Shown: positions 1 to 7,754 of the stretch, in pieces
How the letters are laid out: each line of letters starts with the position of its first letter
How positions within the stretch are numbered: the first letter of the stretch is position 1
Assembly (NCBI RefSeq): GCF_001014615.2
Contig: NZ_LBCQ02000005.1
Location: 248,001 to 312,000, forward strand
Length of the DNA stretch: 64,000 bases
Reading direction: 5' to 3'
Origin: Aquamicrobium sp. LC103
GTDB taxonomy: Bacteria > Pseudomonadota > Alphaproteobacteria > Rhizobiales > Rhizobiaceae
Translations under genes and position numbers: made by a program
The notes under the pieces: model-generated
Told to the model about the DNA's origin: nothing
Database searches by the model: none
Seen by the model: the letters and a program-made list of their open reading frames with translations, nothing else

Positions 1-1404
1 TTCGCTGATTTTCTCTTGGGCGGCCTTCCAGCTGGCGAGCCGCTGGTCCTCATCGGTCTGGGTACGAGCGGCCTCAATGTCGGCGTCGCCGGCCGAGCAA
101 TGCGAGAAGTTGGTGATAGCGTTCGGCTGCCCCACGATAGCGTTCGAGTGATAAAACTCGCTCAGATAGGTGTCGGCCACCGGGAAGCGGGCCGCGCCGT
201 AAAACACCAGCGCGCTGGCGTTCTGCCGGATAAGCTGCTGGTAGGTTGGATGATCCACGACCTTCATGTCGAGCGAGATGCCGGCCTTTGCCAACTGGCT
301 CTGGATGATCTCCATGATCGGCAGTTGCGACGAGATGTTGGAGACCACAACCGGCAAGGTCAGGCCATCTCCATGCCCGGCTTCGGCAAGCAGGGTCTTG
401 GCTTTCTCGACGTCATGCTCGATCGTCCAACTGCAGCTTTCGCCGAGATAACCGGGCGGCACCACCGAGCAGCCCTTGCGTGCGATGTCGCTTCCGACAA
501 AGCGCACGATCTGGTCGATGTCGATGGCGGCGGCAATCGCCTGACGAACACGGATGTCATCGAGAGGCTTGATGCTCTTGTTGATGTGCAGCGTGCGGAA
601 TTCACCCAGTCCGAACACATCCACCTTGGTATCGGCACGCTCCTTGACCTGCTCGACCCAGCGCTGCTCGCGCTTGCCGTAGATCATGTCGATCTGCCCC
701 GACTGGAACGCGAGGTCACGGCTGCTGTCGGACAAAACAAAGCGCCACAGGACCTCATCGATTTCCGGCTTGCCGCGGAAGTAGTCCTGATGCGCCACGA
801 GCTTCACATGCTGCTGCGGCATGTGCTCGGCGATCGCGTAGGGCCCGGTGCCGATGGGCTTGGACGCGAAACCGCTACCCATCTCCTCGGCGGCCTTCTT
901 GCTGACGATGAGGCCGCCATGGAAGTTGGACAGAAGGCCGAGCAGGCCTCCATCAGCATATTTCAGATCGATACGAACCGTCTTGTCGTCCACTTTCGCG
1001 ACATCGGCGATCGAGGAAAAGTTGCCGGCAAAGGACGACGTGGCGGGATCTGAAGCGCGCTTGAGCGAATAGACGACGTCGTCGGCGGTAAGCTCGCCAT
1101 AGCCGCCGTGGAACTGCACGCCGGAGCGGAGATGGAACGTCCACGACTTGCCGTCCTCGGAAATTTCCCAGCTCTCCGCCAGATCCGGCTCCAGCCGTGC
1201 CGGATCGGCGCTTCCGGGCGGGAACCGTACCAGACCATCGAACACGTTGCTGAGCAGCATCGAGTCGAAGCCGTTAGCGCGGTGCGGGTCGATGTTGGTG
1301 ATGTCGGAGGTTCCAACGGCTACCTGCAGGGTTTCGGCATGGCTCGCGGTGGCGAGCAGCGAAGCCGACAAACCCAGCAGCAAGGCGATAATTTTGATTT
1401 TCAT
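1..1404 (-). CDS. ABC transporter substrate-binding protein, family 5 (peptide/opine type), C-terminus cut by window edge
   Basis: Periplasmic binding protein of the DppA/OppA (SBP_bac_5) family, which delivers peptides, opines or similar ligands to an ABC permease. I translated the reverse strand by eye from ATG at 1404. Residues 1-24 form a signal peptide (MKIKIIALLLGLSASLLATASHA). The family features follow: IDPHRANGFDSMLLSNVFDGL near residue 40, ADDVVYSLKRASDP near 110, then KPIGTGPYAI and the IRQNASALVFYGAARFP region. About 468 codons are in the window and the frame is still open at base 1, so only the extreme C-terminus is missing (the family is usually about 500-530 aa). It lies downstream of and in the same direction as the MttB-family gene, 286 bp away, so it could be co-regulated with the quaternary-amine genes. 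The ligand cannot be read from sequence. Confidence 0.85.
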   Translation of the reverse strand, partial: MKIKIIALLLGLSASLLATASHAETLQVAVGTSDITNIDPHRANGFDSMLLSNVFDGLVRFPPGSADPARLEPDLAESWEISEDGKSWTFHLRSGVQFHGGYGELTADDVVYSLKRASDPATSSFAGNFSSIADVAKVDDKTVRIDLKYADGGLLGLLSNFHGGLIVSKKAAEEMGSGFASKPIGTGPYAIAEHMPQQHVKLVAHQDYFRGKPEIDEVLWRFVLSDSSRDLAFQSGQIDMIYGKREQRWVEQVKERADTKVDVFGLGEFRTLHINKSIKPLDDIRVRQAIAAAIDIDQIVRFVGSDIARKGCSVVPPGYLGESCSWTIEHDVEKAKTLLAEAGHGDGLTLPVVVSNISSQLPIMEIIQSQLAKAGISLDMKVVDHPTYQQLIRQNASALVFYGAARFPVADTYLSEFYHSNAIVGQPNAITNFSHCSAGDADIEAARTQTDEDQRLASWKAAQEKISE

Positions 1405-1572
1405 GATTTCTCCCAAGACTGTTCCGCCGATAACAGGCCGTAGGGGCACATGTGTCAAATGATGAAATCCGGCCATCCTATAACAAACGTTTATACCGCT
1501 CGCTGAAGCGAGGAGCATCATGGGCTGCCGGGGGTGGGGGAGCCGCAAGCGAACAGATATTCTCGAAGGCGG

Positions 1573-1603
1573 AAAAACACCGGCGCCGGCAAAGGATGCC
1601 GGG
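1573..1603 (-). terminator. possible intrinsic terminator after the MttB-family gene
   Basis: Read on the minus strand, CCGGC-ATCCTTT-GCCGG can form a short GC stem. A run of five T (TGTTTTTCC) follows a few bases later. It lies about 90 bp past the stop at 1691. The T run does not directly abut the stem, so this is a weak call. No other structure stands out between 1405 and 1690. Confidence 0.3.
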
Positions 1604-1690
1604 GCCAACTCCGTCACCTGAAAGAAGCGATCGGCGATATCCGGATCTATCGCGCTACCCTTGGGAGCTTCCATCCCATGTGGCTTTGGA

Positions 1691-3253
1691 TCAATACCAC
1701 GCGTCCGCTGTCTCGGACTTCCGACGTGCCATGAAATCCTGCAGCGCCTCTTCGATGCCCTGGTCGAGCGGCGGGGCCTGGTATTCCGCCAGCATCTTCT
1801 TCCACTTGTGGTTGGCTCGGGTCGCGGCGTCCTGCGAGCCGGCCGCCTCCCATTTCTCGAAGGGTTCGTTGTCGGCGGCCTCGGAATCCCAGAAGGCTGT
1901 CTCGTAGTTCGCCATCGTGTGGGCGCAGCCAAAGAAATGGTGGCCCGGTCCTACCTCGCGGAAGGCGTCGAAGGCGAGCTGATTGTCGTCGATCTTGACG
2001 CCGTCGAGATAGGTGTGCAGCGCGCCGCAGAAATCCGCGTCCATGACGAATTTCTCGTAGGACATGGAGAGCAGCCCGTCGAGGAAGCCGGCCGAATGCA
2101 GGATGAAGTTCGCTCCGCAATGGACCGCGGCCAGCATCGACATCGTGCCTTCGTTCATGGCGTGGGCGTCGGGCAGTTTCGAGGTGGTGAAATTGCCGGA
2201 GCATCGCAAAGGCAAGTTCAGGCGGCGCGCGAGCTGTCCTATCACCATCGAGCCTATCGCCGGCTCCGGCGTGCCGAAAGTCGGTGAGCCGGAACGCAGC
2301 GACATGGATGAGAGGAAGTTGCCGAAGATCACCGGCGCTCCGGGCCGCTCCAGTTGCGTCAGCGCGCAACCGGCCATCGTTTCGGCGAGCGATTGGGCGA
2401 TCGCGCCGGCGTTCGTCACCGGCCCCATGGCGCCCCCCAGGATGAAGGGGACGATGACGGCCGCCTGATTGGCGCGGGCATAGGCGCGCAGCGCCAGGGT
2501 CATCGTGCCGTCCCAGACCAACGGTGAATTGACGTTGACATTGCCGAGGATGACGCAGTTCTCCTCGACGAAATCGCGCCCGAAGACGACCCGCGCCATT
2601 TCGATCGAATCCTCGGCACGGCTCTCCGCCGTGACAGAGCCCATGAAGGGACGGTCGGAGTAGCGGATATGGGCATGGACCATATCGAGATGGCGCTTGT
2701 TGACCGGCACGTCGACCGGCTCGCAGATCGTGCCTCCGGAATGGTGTAGCCAGGGGGAGGACTGCGCGAGCTTCACGAAATTGCGGAAGTCCTCGATCGT
2801 GCCGTAGCGGCGGCCCTTGTCGAGATCCATCACGAAAGGCGATCCGTATGCCGGCGAGAAGACGACGTTTCTGCCGCCGATGCGGACGGATCTTGCCGGA
2901 TTGCGGGCATGCTGGGTGAATTCGGCCGGGGCGGTCCTCAAAAGCTCGCGCAACATGCCCGGCGCGAACTTCACCAGGACGCCTTCGACGTCGGCTCCAG
3001 CGCGCCTCCAGTGATCGAGCGCGACCGGGTCGTCGCGGAACTCGATGCCGATCTCGGCAAGGATGCGATCCGCCGTCTCCTCGATACGGACCAGATTTTC
3101 CTCCGACAGGATATCGTAGGTCGGGATGTTGCGGACGATATAGGGTCGGCCCAAGCCGCGTGGGCCCTGTGCTCGCTGCTCCCTGCGCGCATCGCGTCCG
3201 GCTCGCTCTCGACCTTGACGGGGCCTGTCTGCCGTTGAGAAGGCTTGAACCAT
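1691..3253 (-). CDS. MttB-family (non-pyrrolysine) methyltransferase, likely acting on a betaine
   Basis: 520 aa, about the length of MttB/MtgB. This family moves a methyl group from a quaternary or tertiary amine (trimethylamine, glycine betaine, proline betaine, carnitine) to a corrinoid protein. Family-like stretches include the N-terminal IVRNIPTYDILSEENLVRIEETADRILAEIGIEFRDDP, GSPFVMDLDKGRRYGTIEDF near 140, LGNVNVNSPLVWD near 250, and the C-terminal barrel segment GSMVIGQLARRLNLPLRCSGNFTTSKLPDAHAMNEG near 350. The frame runs through with no in-frame amber codon, so it is not a pyrrolysine enzyme; it resembles the MtgB/MtpB-like subfamily. Start is ATG 3253 beside a divergent LysR gene. 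Next to proVWX and an N-methylproline-demethylase-like gene, a betaine substrate is the natural inference. No corrinoid protein or MtxA-type partner is in this window. Confidence 0.85.
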   Translation of the reverse strand: MVQAFSTADRPRQGRERAGRDARREQRAQGPRGLGRPYIVRNIPTYDILSEENLVRIEETADRILAEIGIEFRDDPVALDHWRRAGADVEGVLVKFAPGMLRELLRTAPAEFTQHARNPARSVRIGGRNVVFSPAYGSPFVMDLDKGRRYGTIEDFRNFVKLAQSSPWLHHSGGTICEPVDVPVNKRHLDMVHAHIRYSDRPFMGSVTAESRAEDSIEMARVVFGRDFVEENCVILGNVNVNSPLVWDGTMTLALRAYARANQAAVIVPFILGGAMGPVTNAGAIAQSLAETMAGCALTQLERPGAPVIFGNFLSSMSLRSGSPTFGTPEPAIGSMVIGQLARRLNLPLRCSGNFTTSKLPDAHAMNEGTMSMLAAVHCGANFILHSAGFLDGLLSMSYEKFVMDADFCGALHTYLDGVKIDDNQLAFDAFREVGPGHHFFGCAHTMANYETAFWDSEAADNEPFEKWEAAGSQDAATRANHKWKKMLAEYQAPPLDQGIEEALQDFMARRKSETADAWY

Positions 3254-3324
3254 GCTGGACCTCCGTTCGAGCGACGTCGCGATTGCACCGGTTCGAGGAA
3301 AGGCGCGACCCCGAAAACGGCTAC

Positions 3325-3347
3325 GTGCATGAGCATCCGTTATGCAC
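3325..3347. promoter_or_regulatory. candidate LysR-type operator in the mttB/lysR divergent region
   Basis: GTGCAT at 3325-3330 and ATGCAC at 3342-3347 form a perfect 6-bp inverted repeat with an 11-bp spacer, about 49 bp before the LysR start and about 70 bp before the MttB start. A second inverted repeat, CATGAG-N5-CTCATG (3382-3398), covers the LysR start codon. The geometry suits a LysR dimer with autoregulation; that role is inferred. Confidence 0.45.
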
Positions 3348-3395
3348 TACAAGCGTCAAGGTCACTTTTTCGTCCGCTTTGCATGAGGCAGGCTC

Positions 3396-4322
3396 ATGTC
3401 TGGTTATCGCCGCCATCTTCCTTCGATGACATCGCTCGTGGTCTTCGAGGCGGCCGCGCGGCATGGAAGCTTCACCAAGTCTGCTTCGGAACTCGGGATC
3501 ACGCAGGCTGCGGTGAGCCGGCAGGTTCAGGCGCTTGAGGAAACCCTGCATCTCCAGCTCTTCCGCAGGCGCCACCGTTCGATCGAGTTGACGGTGCATG
3601 GCGACAGCCTGGCAAAAACCATGTCCGAGGCGCTCGGCCTGATTTCCCAGACGGTCCAGGGGATCACCGACCAGACCAGACCGGCGGAACTGGTGATCTC
3701 GGCATCGGTGGCCTTTTCGCATTTCTGGCTGCTGCCCAACATATCCGATTTCAGACGTGCGAACCCGGAAATCAAGCTGAAGATCGTGGCACAGGACAGC
3801 TCCGCGAACCTGCTCGGGGAAGACATCGACATCGCCATTCGCTACGGGAACGGAAACTGGCCCGACGGCAAGGCGATCAAGCTCTTCGGTGACGACATCT
3901 TTCCGGTGTGCAGCCCTGGCTACCTGGCCGAGCATGGCGCGCCGGACTGCGTCGCCGATCTTTTTCAGCACGATCTCATCGCCAGCGATTCCCTCAATCC
4001 AAGCTGGACCGGCTGGAAGCAATGGATGGGCGCCTTCGGTTATAGCAGCGATCACTGCAAGATCACACTCAGCTGCAATTTCTATACGGATGCGATCTAC
4101 GCGGCTTTGCGCGGCGAGGGCATTGCGCTCGGCTGGCAGCGGCTCGTATCCGACCTCCTGCAGCATAAGCAGCTCATCCGTGTCATGGCTGAATCGGTGC
4201 GGACGCGAGACGCCTATTACATCGTCCTGAAGACGGCGCCGGTCCGCAAACCCGCCGTCCAGTCGTTCCTGACATGGATACGCTCGGAGACATATGCGGG
4301 GCCGAAGCTCGCCCAGGCCTAG
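3396..4322 (+). CDS. LysR-family transcriptional regulator, GcvA-like
   Basis: 308 aa. Residues about 9-68 are the winged helix-turn-helix (SMTSLVVFEAAARHGSFTKSASELGITQAAVSRQVQALEETL), with the MTSL..FEAAARHGSFT pattern typical of the GcvA/AmpR-like branch. The remainder is the two-lobed LysR effector domain, including DIDIAIRYGNGNWPDG near 145 and an ALRGEGIALGWQRL motif near 235. The gene diverges from the MttB-family methyltransferase and precedes proVWX, so it probably regulates one or both in response to a betaine-type inducer. Start ATG 3396 has an upstream AGGCAGG. The inverted repeats in the 142-bp divergent region are its likely binding sites. Confidence 0.88.
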   Translation: MSGYRRHLPSMTSLVVFEAAARHGSFTKSASELGITQAAVSRQVQALEETLHLQLFRRRHRSIELTVHGDSLAKTMSEALGLISQTVQGITDQTRPAELVISASVAFSHFWLLPNISDFRRANPEIKLKIVAQDSSANLLGEDIDIAIRYGNGNWPDGKAIKLFGDDIFPVCSPGYLAEHGAPDCVADLFQHDLIASDSLNPSWTGWKQWMGAFGYSSDHCKITLSCNFYTDAIYAALRGEGIALGWQRLVSDLLQHKQLIRVMAESVRTRDAYYIVLKTAPVRKPAVQSFLTWIRSETYAGPKLAQA

Positions 4323-4427
4323 CAGGCACAAAGCGTTCGCATTACGCTGAATCATGCCAAACATTCGCAGCGGTGTGGTTTACACGCTGCCCCCCGAACT
4401 GAAATCATCGCAGTCGGGAGGAGCGGC

Positions 4428-4511
4428 ATGGCTAAAAGAACAAGCAGGACCAACTCCAAAATCCAGTGCGTCGCCAGCTTGTGCCGGCGCACCGGGCAGG
4501 GCCGTTGCTGA
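4428..4511 (+). CDS. 27-residue leader ORF translationally overlapped with proV
   Basis: A short frame starts at ATG 4428 directly after a strong ribosome site (GGGAGGAGCGGC). It runs 27 codons, beginning MAKRTSRTNSKIQC and ending GRC, and stops at TGA 4509-4511. The A of that stop is the A of the proV start ATG at 4511, giving a TGATG junction. The peptide is basic with three cysteines and has no membrane segment. proV itself has only a modest ribosome site upstream, so reading of this ORF could set proV expression by translational coupling. Whether the peptide is made, and whether it senses anything, is unknown; a chance ORF remains possible. Confidence 0.45.
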   Translation: MAKRTSRTNSKIQCVASLCRRTGQGRC

Positions 4512-5608
4512 TGGATGGCACGCGCGGTGATGGTCACGCCTCCGCCGAGGTGACATCCGTACCCAGGCGCATCGAAGTCCGCGGCCTGAGCAAGGTGTTT
4601 GGAGCAGACGTCGCGCAGGCGCTTTCGCTGAGACGGCAAGGGCTCTCAAAATCCGAGATCATCGAGCGGATCGGTGCCGTCGTGGCGGTCGACGAGGTTT
4701 CGTTCTCGGTGGATGCGGGCGAGATCTTCGTCGTCATGGGTCTGTCGGGCTCCGGGAAATCCACCCTGGTGCGCTGCCTCAACCGCCTGCAGGAGCCGAC
4801 TGCCGGCAGGATCGAGATCGACGGAGAGGATATCGTCGCCGCGACAGAGGAGAGGCTGCGGGCGCTGAGGCTGGAAAAGATCACTATGGTCTTCCAGCAT
4901 TTCGCCCTGCTGCCGCACCGTACCGTCGCGGAAAATGTCGAGTATGGCCTAAAGATGCGCGGGCTAGCGAAAGCGGAGCGCCGCGCCAAGGCCCTGAAGA
5001 CTCTCGAAAGCGTCGGCCTGGCCAGTTGGGCCGACCGCCATCCTGCCGATCTCAGCGGCGGCATGCAGCAGCGTGTCGGGCTGGCACGGGCCCTGGCGCT
5101 CGATCCCGAAATCCTGTTGATGGACGAACCGTTCAGCGCACTCGATCCACTCATCCGGCGTGACATGCAGGCAGAGCTGCTGGAACTCCAACGCCGCTAC
5201 CGCACCACCATCATCTTCATCACCCACGACCTGAACGAGGCGCTGACGCTGGGCCACCAGGTCGCCGTGATGAAGGACGGGCGCTTTGCACAGGTGGGCC
5301 GGCCGGCCGATATCGTGCTGAACCCGGCGGATGATTATGTCGCCGCGTTCACGCGCGACATCGACCGCGGCCGCGCGCTGCCGGTTCGCGCGGCGATACG
5401 GCAGCCAGGATCGGCAGGCGCGGGCGCGGTGCTGCCCGAAGGAGCCGTCTCGATCGAAGGCGGCCAGCCGCTTCACGAAGTGTTCGCCCTCGCCTCCGGC
5501 CCGGCGCCGGTCGTGGTGGTCGACGCGGAAGGGCGAGTGGAAGGCACAATCTCTGCGGCCGACGTCACCGCGTTGCTTGCAGGCAACCCGCAGCAAGGGA
5601 GGTCGTGA
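4511..5608 (+). CDS. proV: glycine betaine/proline betaine ABC transporter ATP-binding protein
   Basis: 365 aa from ATG 4511. An in-frame upstream extension to 4466 exists but is not needed. This is the ATPase of the ProU-type osmolyte importer. Visible parts: the ProV-specific N-terminal stretch (SKVFGADVAQALSLRRQGLSKSEI), Walker A GLSGSGKST, Q-loop MVFQHFALLPHRTV, signature LSGGMQQRVGLARAL, Walker B ILLMDEPFSALDP, H-loop THDLNEAL, and a short C-terminal CBS-like part (HEVFALASGPAPVVVVDAEGRVEGTISAADVTALL) shorter than a full tandem CBS pair. It is the first gene of a proVWX operon and ends in an overlap region with proW. A neighbouring betaine-demethylating gene set suggests catabolic rather than purely osmoprotective uptake. 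Confidence 0.92.
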   Translation: MDGTRGDGHASAEVTSVPRRIEVRGLSKVFGADVAQALSLRRQGLSKSEIIERIGAVVAVDEVSFSVDAGEIFVVMGLSGSGKSTLVRCLNRLQEPTAGRIEIDGEDIVAATEERLRALRLEKITMVFQHFALLPHRTVAENVEYGLKMRGLAKAERRAKALKTLESVGLASWADRHPADLSGGMQQRVGLARALALDPEILLMDEPFSALDPLIRRDMQAELLELQRRYRTTIIFITHDLNEALTLGHQVAVMKDGRFAQVGRPADIVLNPADDYVAAFTRDIDRGRALPVRAAIRQPGSAGAGAVLPEGAVSIEGGQPLHEVFALASGPAPVVVVDAEGRVEGTISAADVTALLAGNPQQGRS

Positions 5609-5610
5609 TC

Positions 5611-6567
5611 ATGGCGACGGAAGTCTTCGATCAACTCCGGGCTGCCGCGGATGCGGTCCGGCCGTCCAGCTACCGGATACTGCCGCTCGACGACTGGATC
5701 GAAGCCGTGGTGAAGGATTGGTTCGTTCCGACCTTGCGGCCGATCTTTCGCGCGCTGCAATGGCCGATCGCCCAGGTGCTCGACGGGCTGCAGTCTGTGC
5801 TGCTGGCGATCCCCTTCGCCGTCGTGGTCATCATCGCGGTGCTCGCGGCCTGGCGCGCGGCGGGGCGGGGTATCGCCATCATTACCTTCGTTTCGCTATT
5901 TCTGCTCGACTGGATCGGGCTTTGGCGGGAGACCATGATCACGCTGGCGATGATCGTCACGGCGGTGGCCTTCTGCATCGTCGTTGGCATTCCACTCGGC
6001 ATCGCAGCCGCGCGCAGCAACCGCACGGCGGCGGTCTTTCGCCCGATCCTCGACGTCATGCAGACCATACCCTCCTTTGTCTACCTCGTTCCCATCGTCA
6101 TGCTGTTCGGGGTCGGGATGGTTCCCGCCGTGATTGCCACGATCGTCTTTGCGCTTCCTCCTTTGGTGCGCCTCACCAATCTCGGTATCCGCCAGGTGCA
6201 GGGTGAGCTCGTCGAGGCCGGTCGCGCCTTCGGCTCCACGCCCCGGCAGATATTGTGGGAGATCCAACTGCCGCTGGCGCTTCGCACGATCATGACCGGC
6301 GTAAACCAGACGCTGATGCTCGCGCTTTCCATGACGGTGATCGGCGCGCTTATCGGCGCCGGTGGTCTGGGCCTCGTCGTCTATACCGGCCTTGGGCGCC
6401 TTGACGTCGGCTATGCGAGTATCGGCGGGCTCGGCATCGTGCTGCTGGCGATCATCCTCGACCGCATCACCCAGGCGATGGGCGACGGCGACAACGCCCG
6501 CCGGCGCAAAGCTGGCCGGACTGCGGGAGAACGAACGCCGGACGCCGTGGCTGGAGAGGCCGCATAG
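5611..6567 (+). CDS. proW: glycine betaine/proline betaine ABC transporter permease
   Basis: 318 aa from ATG 5611, chosen because AGGGAGG at 5596-5602 is 8 bp upstream. A GTG at 5605 overlapping the proV stop is too close to that site. Inner-membrane permease of the ProU system. The N-terminus carries the PLDDWIEAVVKDWFVPTLRPIF stretch seen in ProW, followed by six or more hydrophobic helices. The binding-protein-dependent permease motif is EAGRAFGSTPRQILWEIQLPLALRTIMTGVNQTLMLALSM near residue 205. The hydrophilic tail (DGDNARRRKAGRTAGERTPD) is cytoplasmic. Second gene of the operon. Confidence 0.92.
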   Translation: MATEVFDQLRAAADAVRPSSYRILPLDDWIEAVVKDWFVPTLRPIFRALQWPIAQVLDGLQSVLLAIPFAVVVIIAVLAAWRAAGRGIAIITFVSLFLLDWIGLWRETMITLAMIVTAVAFCIVVGIPLGIAAARSNRTAAVFRPILDVMQTIPSFVYLVPIVMLFGVGMVPAVIATIVFALPPLVRLTNLGIRQVQGELVEAGRAFGSTPRQILWEIQLPLALRTIMTGVNQTLMLALSMTVIGALIGAGGLGLVVYTGLGRLDVGYASIGGLGIVLLAIILDRITQAMGDGDNARRRKAGRTAGERTPDAVAGEAA

Positions 6568-6619
6568 TCGCTGATCCGGGAGCAGGCTGAAATACACAGA
6601 ACAATGGGAGAGCAATGAC

Positions 6620-7654
6620 ATGGCAAGAAGCAAATTTGTATTCGGATTGGGCCTGGCGGTAGCAACCATGGCCTTGAGTGCCTCGCCTCTCTGGGCCCAG
6701 TCGCTGCCCGGCGAAGGCAAGACCGTGAAGATGGGGCAGCCGACCTGGGACACCGAGTGGTTTCAGGCGCAGATCTACAAGAAGGCGATGGAGGCGCTCG
6801 GCTATACGGTCGAAGGACCGACCGCGCTCGACAATCCGCCTTTCTACCAGGCAGTCGCGCAGGGCGACATGGATTTCTGGGCGAGCGGCTGGTTCCCTCT
6901 GCACAATACCTATCTGGAGGACATCAAAGGCAAGGCCAGCAGCGTCGGCTTCGTGGCCAAGGGTGGCGCGCTGCAGGGCTATCTGATCGACAAGAAAACC
7001 GCCGAAGAGCACAACATCCGCCTGATAGACGACTTCAAGAAACCCGAGGTCGCGAAGCTTTTCGACAGCAATGGCGACGGCAAGGCCGATCTGGTCGCCT
7101 GCCCTCCCGGATGGGGCTGCGAACTCACCATCACCCATCAGATGGAAGCCTACGGGCTGGGCGAGAGCGTCAACGCAATCCAGGCGGCATACTCGGTGTC
7201 CATGGCCGACGCCATCAGCCGGTACGAACAGGGCCAGCCCATTTTCTTCTATACTTGGACGCCGAACTGGACGGTGGGCATGCTGAAGCCGGACGAGGAC
7301 GTGGTGTGGCTGGAGGTCTCGCAACCTTCATTGCCGGAAGAGCAGAAAGACATGGAGGCGCATACCGCCATTCCCGGCGTGAAGGGATGCGCCAGTGATC
7401 CCTGCCAGATGGGCTGGCCGGCCAACGACATCCAGGTGGTCGCCAACCAGCAGTTCCTTGACGAAAATCCCGCAGCCAAGAAGCTTTTCGAGGTGATGAG
7501 CATTCCTCTGGAAGATATCTTCGCCCAGAACGCGCAGATGTATGAGGGCGCGGACAAGCCCGCGGATCTCGAGCGTCAGGCGGACGAGTGGATCAAGGCG
7601 AACGAGCAGGCCTTCGACGGCTGGATCGAGGCGGCGAAGCAGGCCGCCAACTGA
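6620..7654 (+). CDS. proX: glycine betaine/proline betaine ABC transporter substrate-binding protein
   Basis: 344 aa periplasmic receptor of the ProU-type importer, with a 26-residue signal peptide ending ASPLWAQ. It matches the E. coli ProX type: KMGQPTWDTEWFQAQI near the mature N-terminus, the DNPPFYQAVAQGDMDFWASGWFPLHN segment with the Trp residues that box a quaternary ammonium, the FDSNGDGKADL calcium-loop-like turn near 150, CPPGWGC near 160 and FFYTWTPNWTV near 215. The aromatic residues support a betaine ligand. Third gene of proVWX, 52 bp after proW with GGGAGAGCAATGAC before the start. Betaine versus proline betaine cannot be separated by eye. Confidence 0.93.
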   Translation: MARSKFVFGLGLAVATMALSASPLWAQSLPGEGKTVKMGQPTWDTEWFQAQIYKKAMEALGYTVEGPTALDNPPFYQAVAQGDMDFWASGWFPLHNTYLEDIKGKASSVGFVAKGGALQGYLIDKKTAEEHNIRLIDDFKKPEVAKLFDSNGDGKADLVACPPGWGCELTITHQMEAYGLGESVNAIQAAYSVSMADAISRYEQGQPIFFYTWTPNWTVGMLKPDEDVVWLEVSQPSLPEEQKDMEAHTAIPGVKGCASDPCQMGWPANDIQVVANQQFLDENPAAKKLFEVMSIPLEDIFAQNAQMYEGADKPADLERQADEWIKANEQAFDGWIEAAKQAAN

Positions 7655-7665
7655 CGAAGCTCATG

Positions 7666-7697
7666 GAGCGCCGCGTTTTCGTCAGAGTGCGGCGCTC
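7666..7697. terminator. hairpin between convergent proX and the demethylase gene
   Basis: GAGCGCCGC at 7666-7674 pairs perfectly with GCGGCGCTC at 7689-7697 around a 14-nt loop, 12 bp after the proX stop. No T run follows on either strand, so it may act only weakly or protect the 3' end. Confidence 0.5.
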
Positions 7698-7754
7698 TAA
7701 ATCCATCAGTTCGGGATCCCTCGCATGTATCGTGCGGGAAATCTTAGGACCCGG

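Noticed and set aside
16-1053. 345-aa open frame on the plus strand at the left edge
   Set aside because: It is the mirror of the family-5 binding protein gene on the minus strand; its translation has no family likeness, while the minus strand gives a signal peptide and SBP motifs.
1485-1492. AAACGTTT palindrome with flanking TATAAC/TTTATA before the family-5 receptor gene
   Set aside because: Only 8 bp are perfect and no regulator lies next to that promoter; too short to call an operator.
1691-3253. Pyrrolysine version of MttB
   Set aside because: The frame runs to its stop with no in-frame amber codon, and no PylTSBCD genes are seen.
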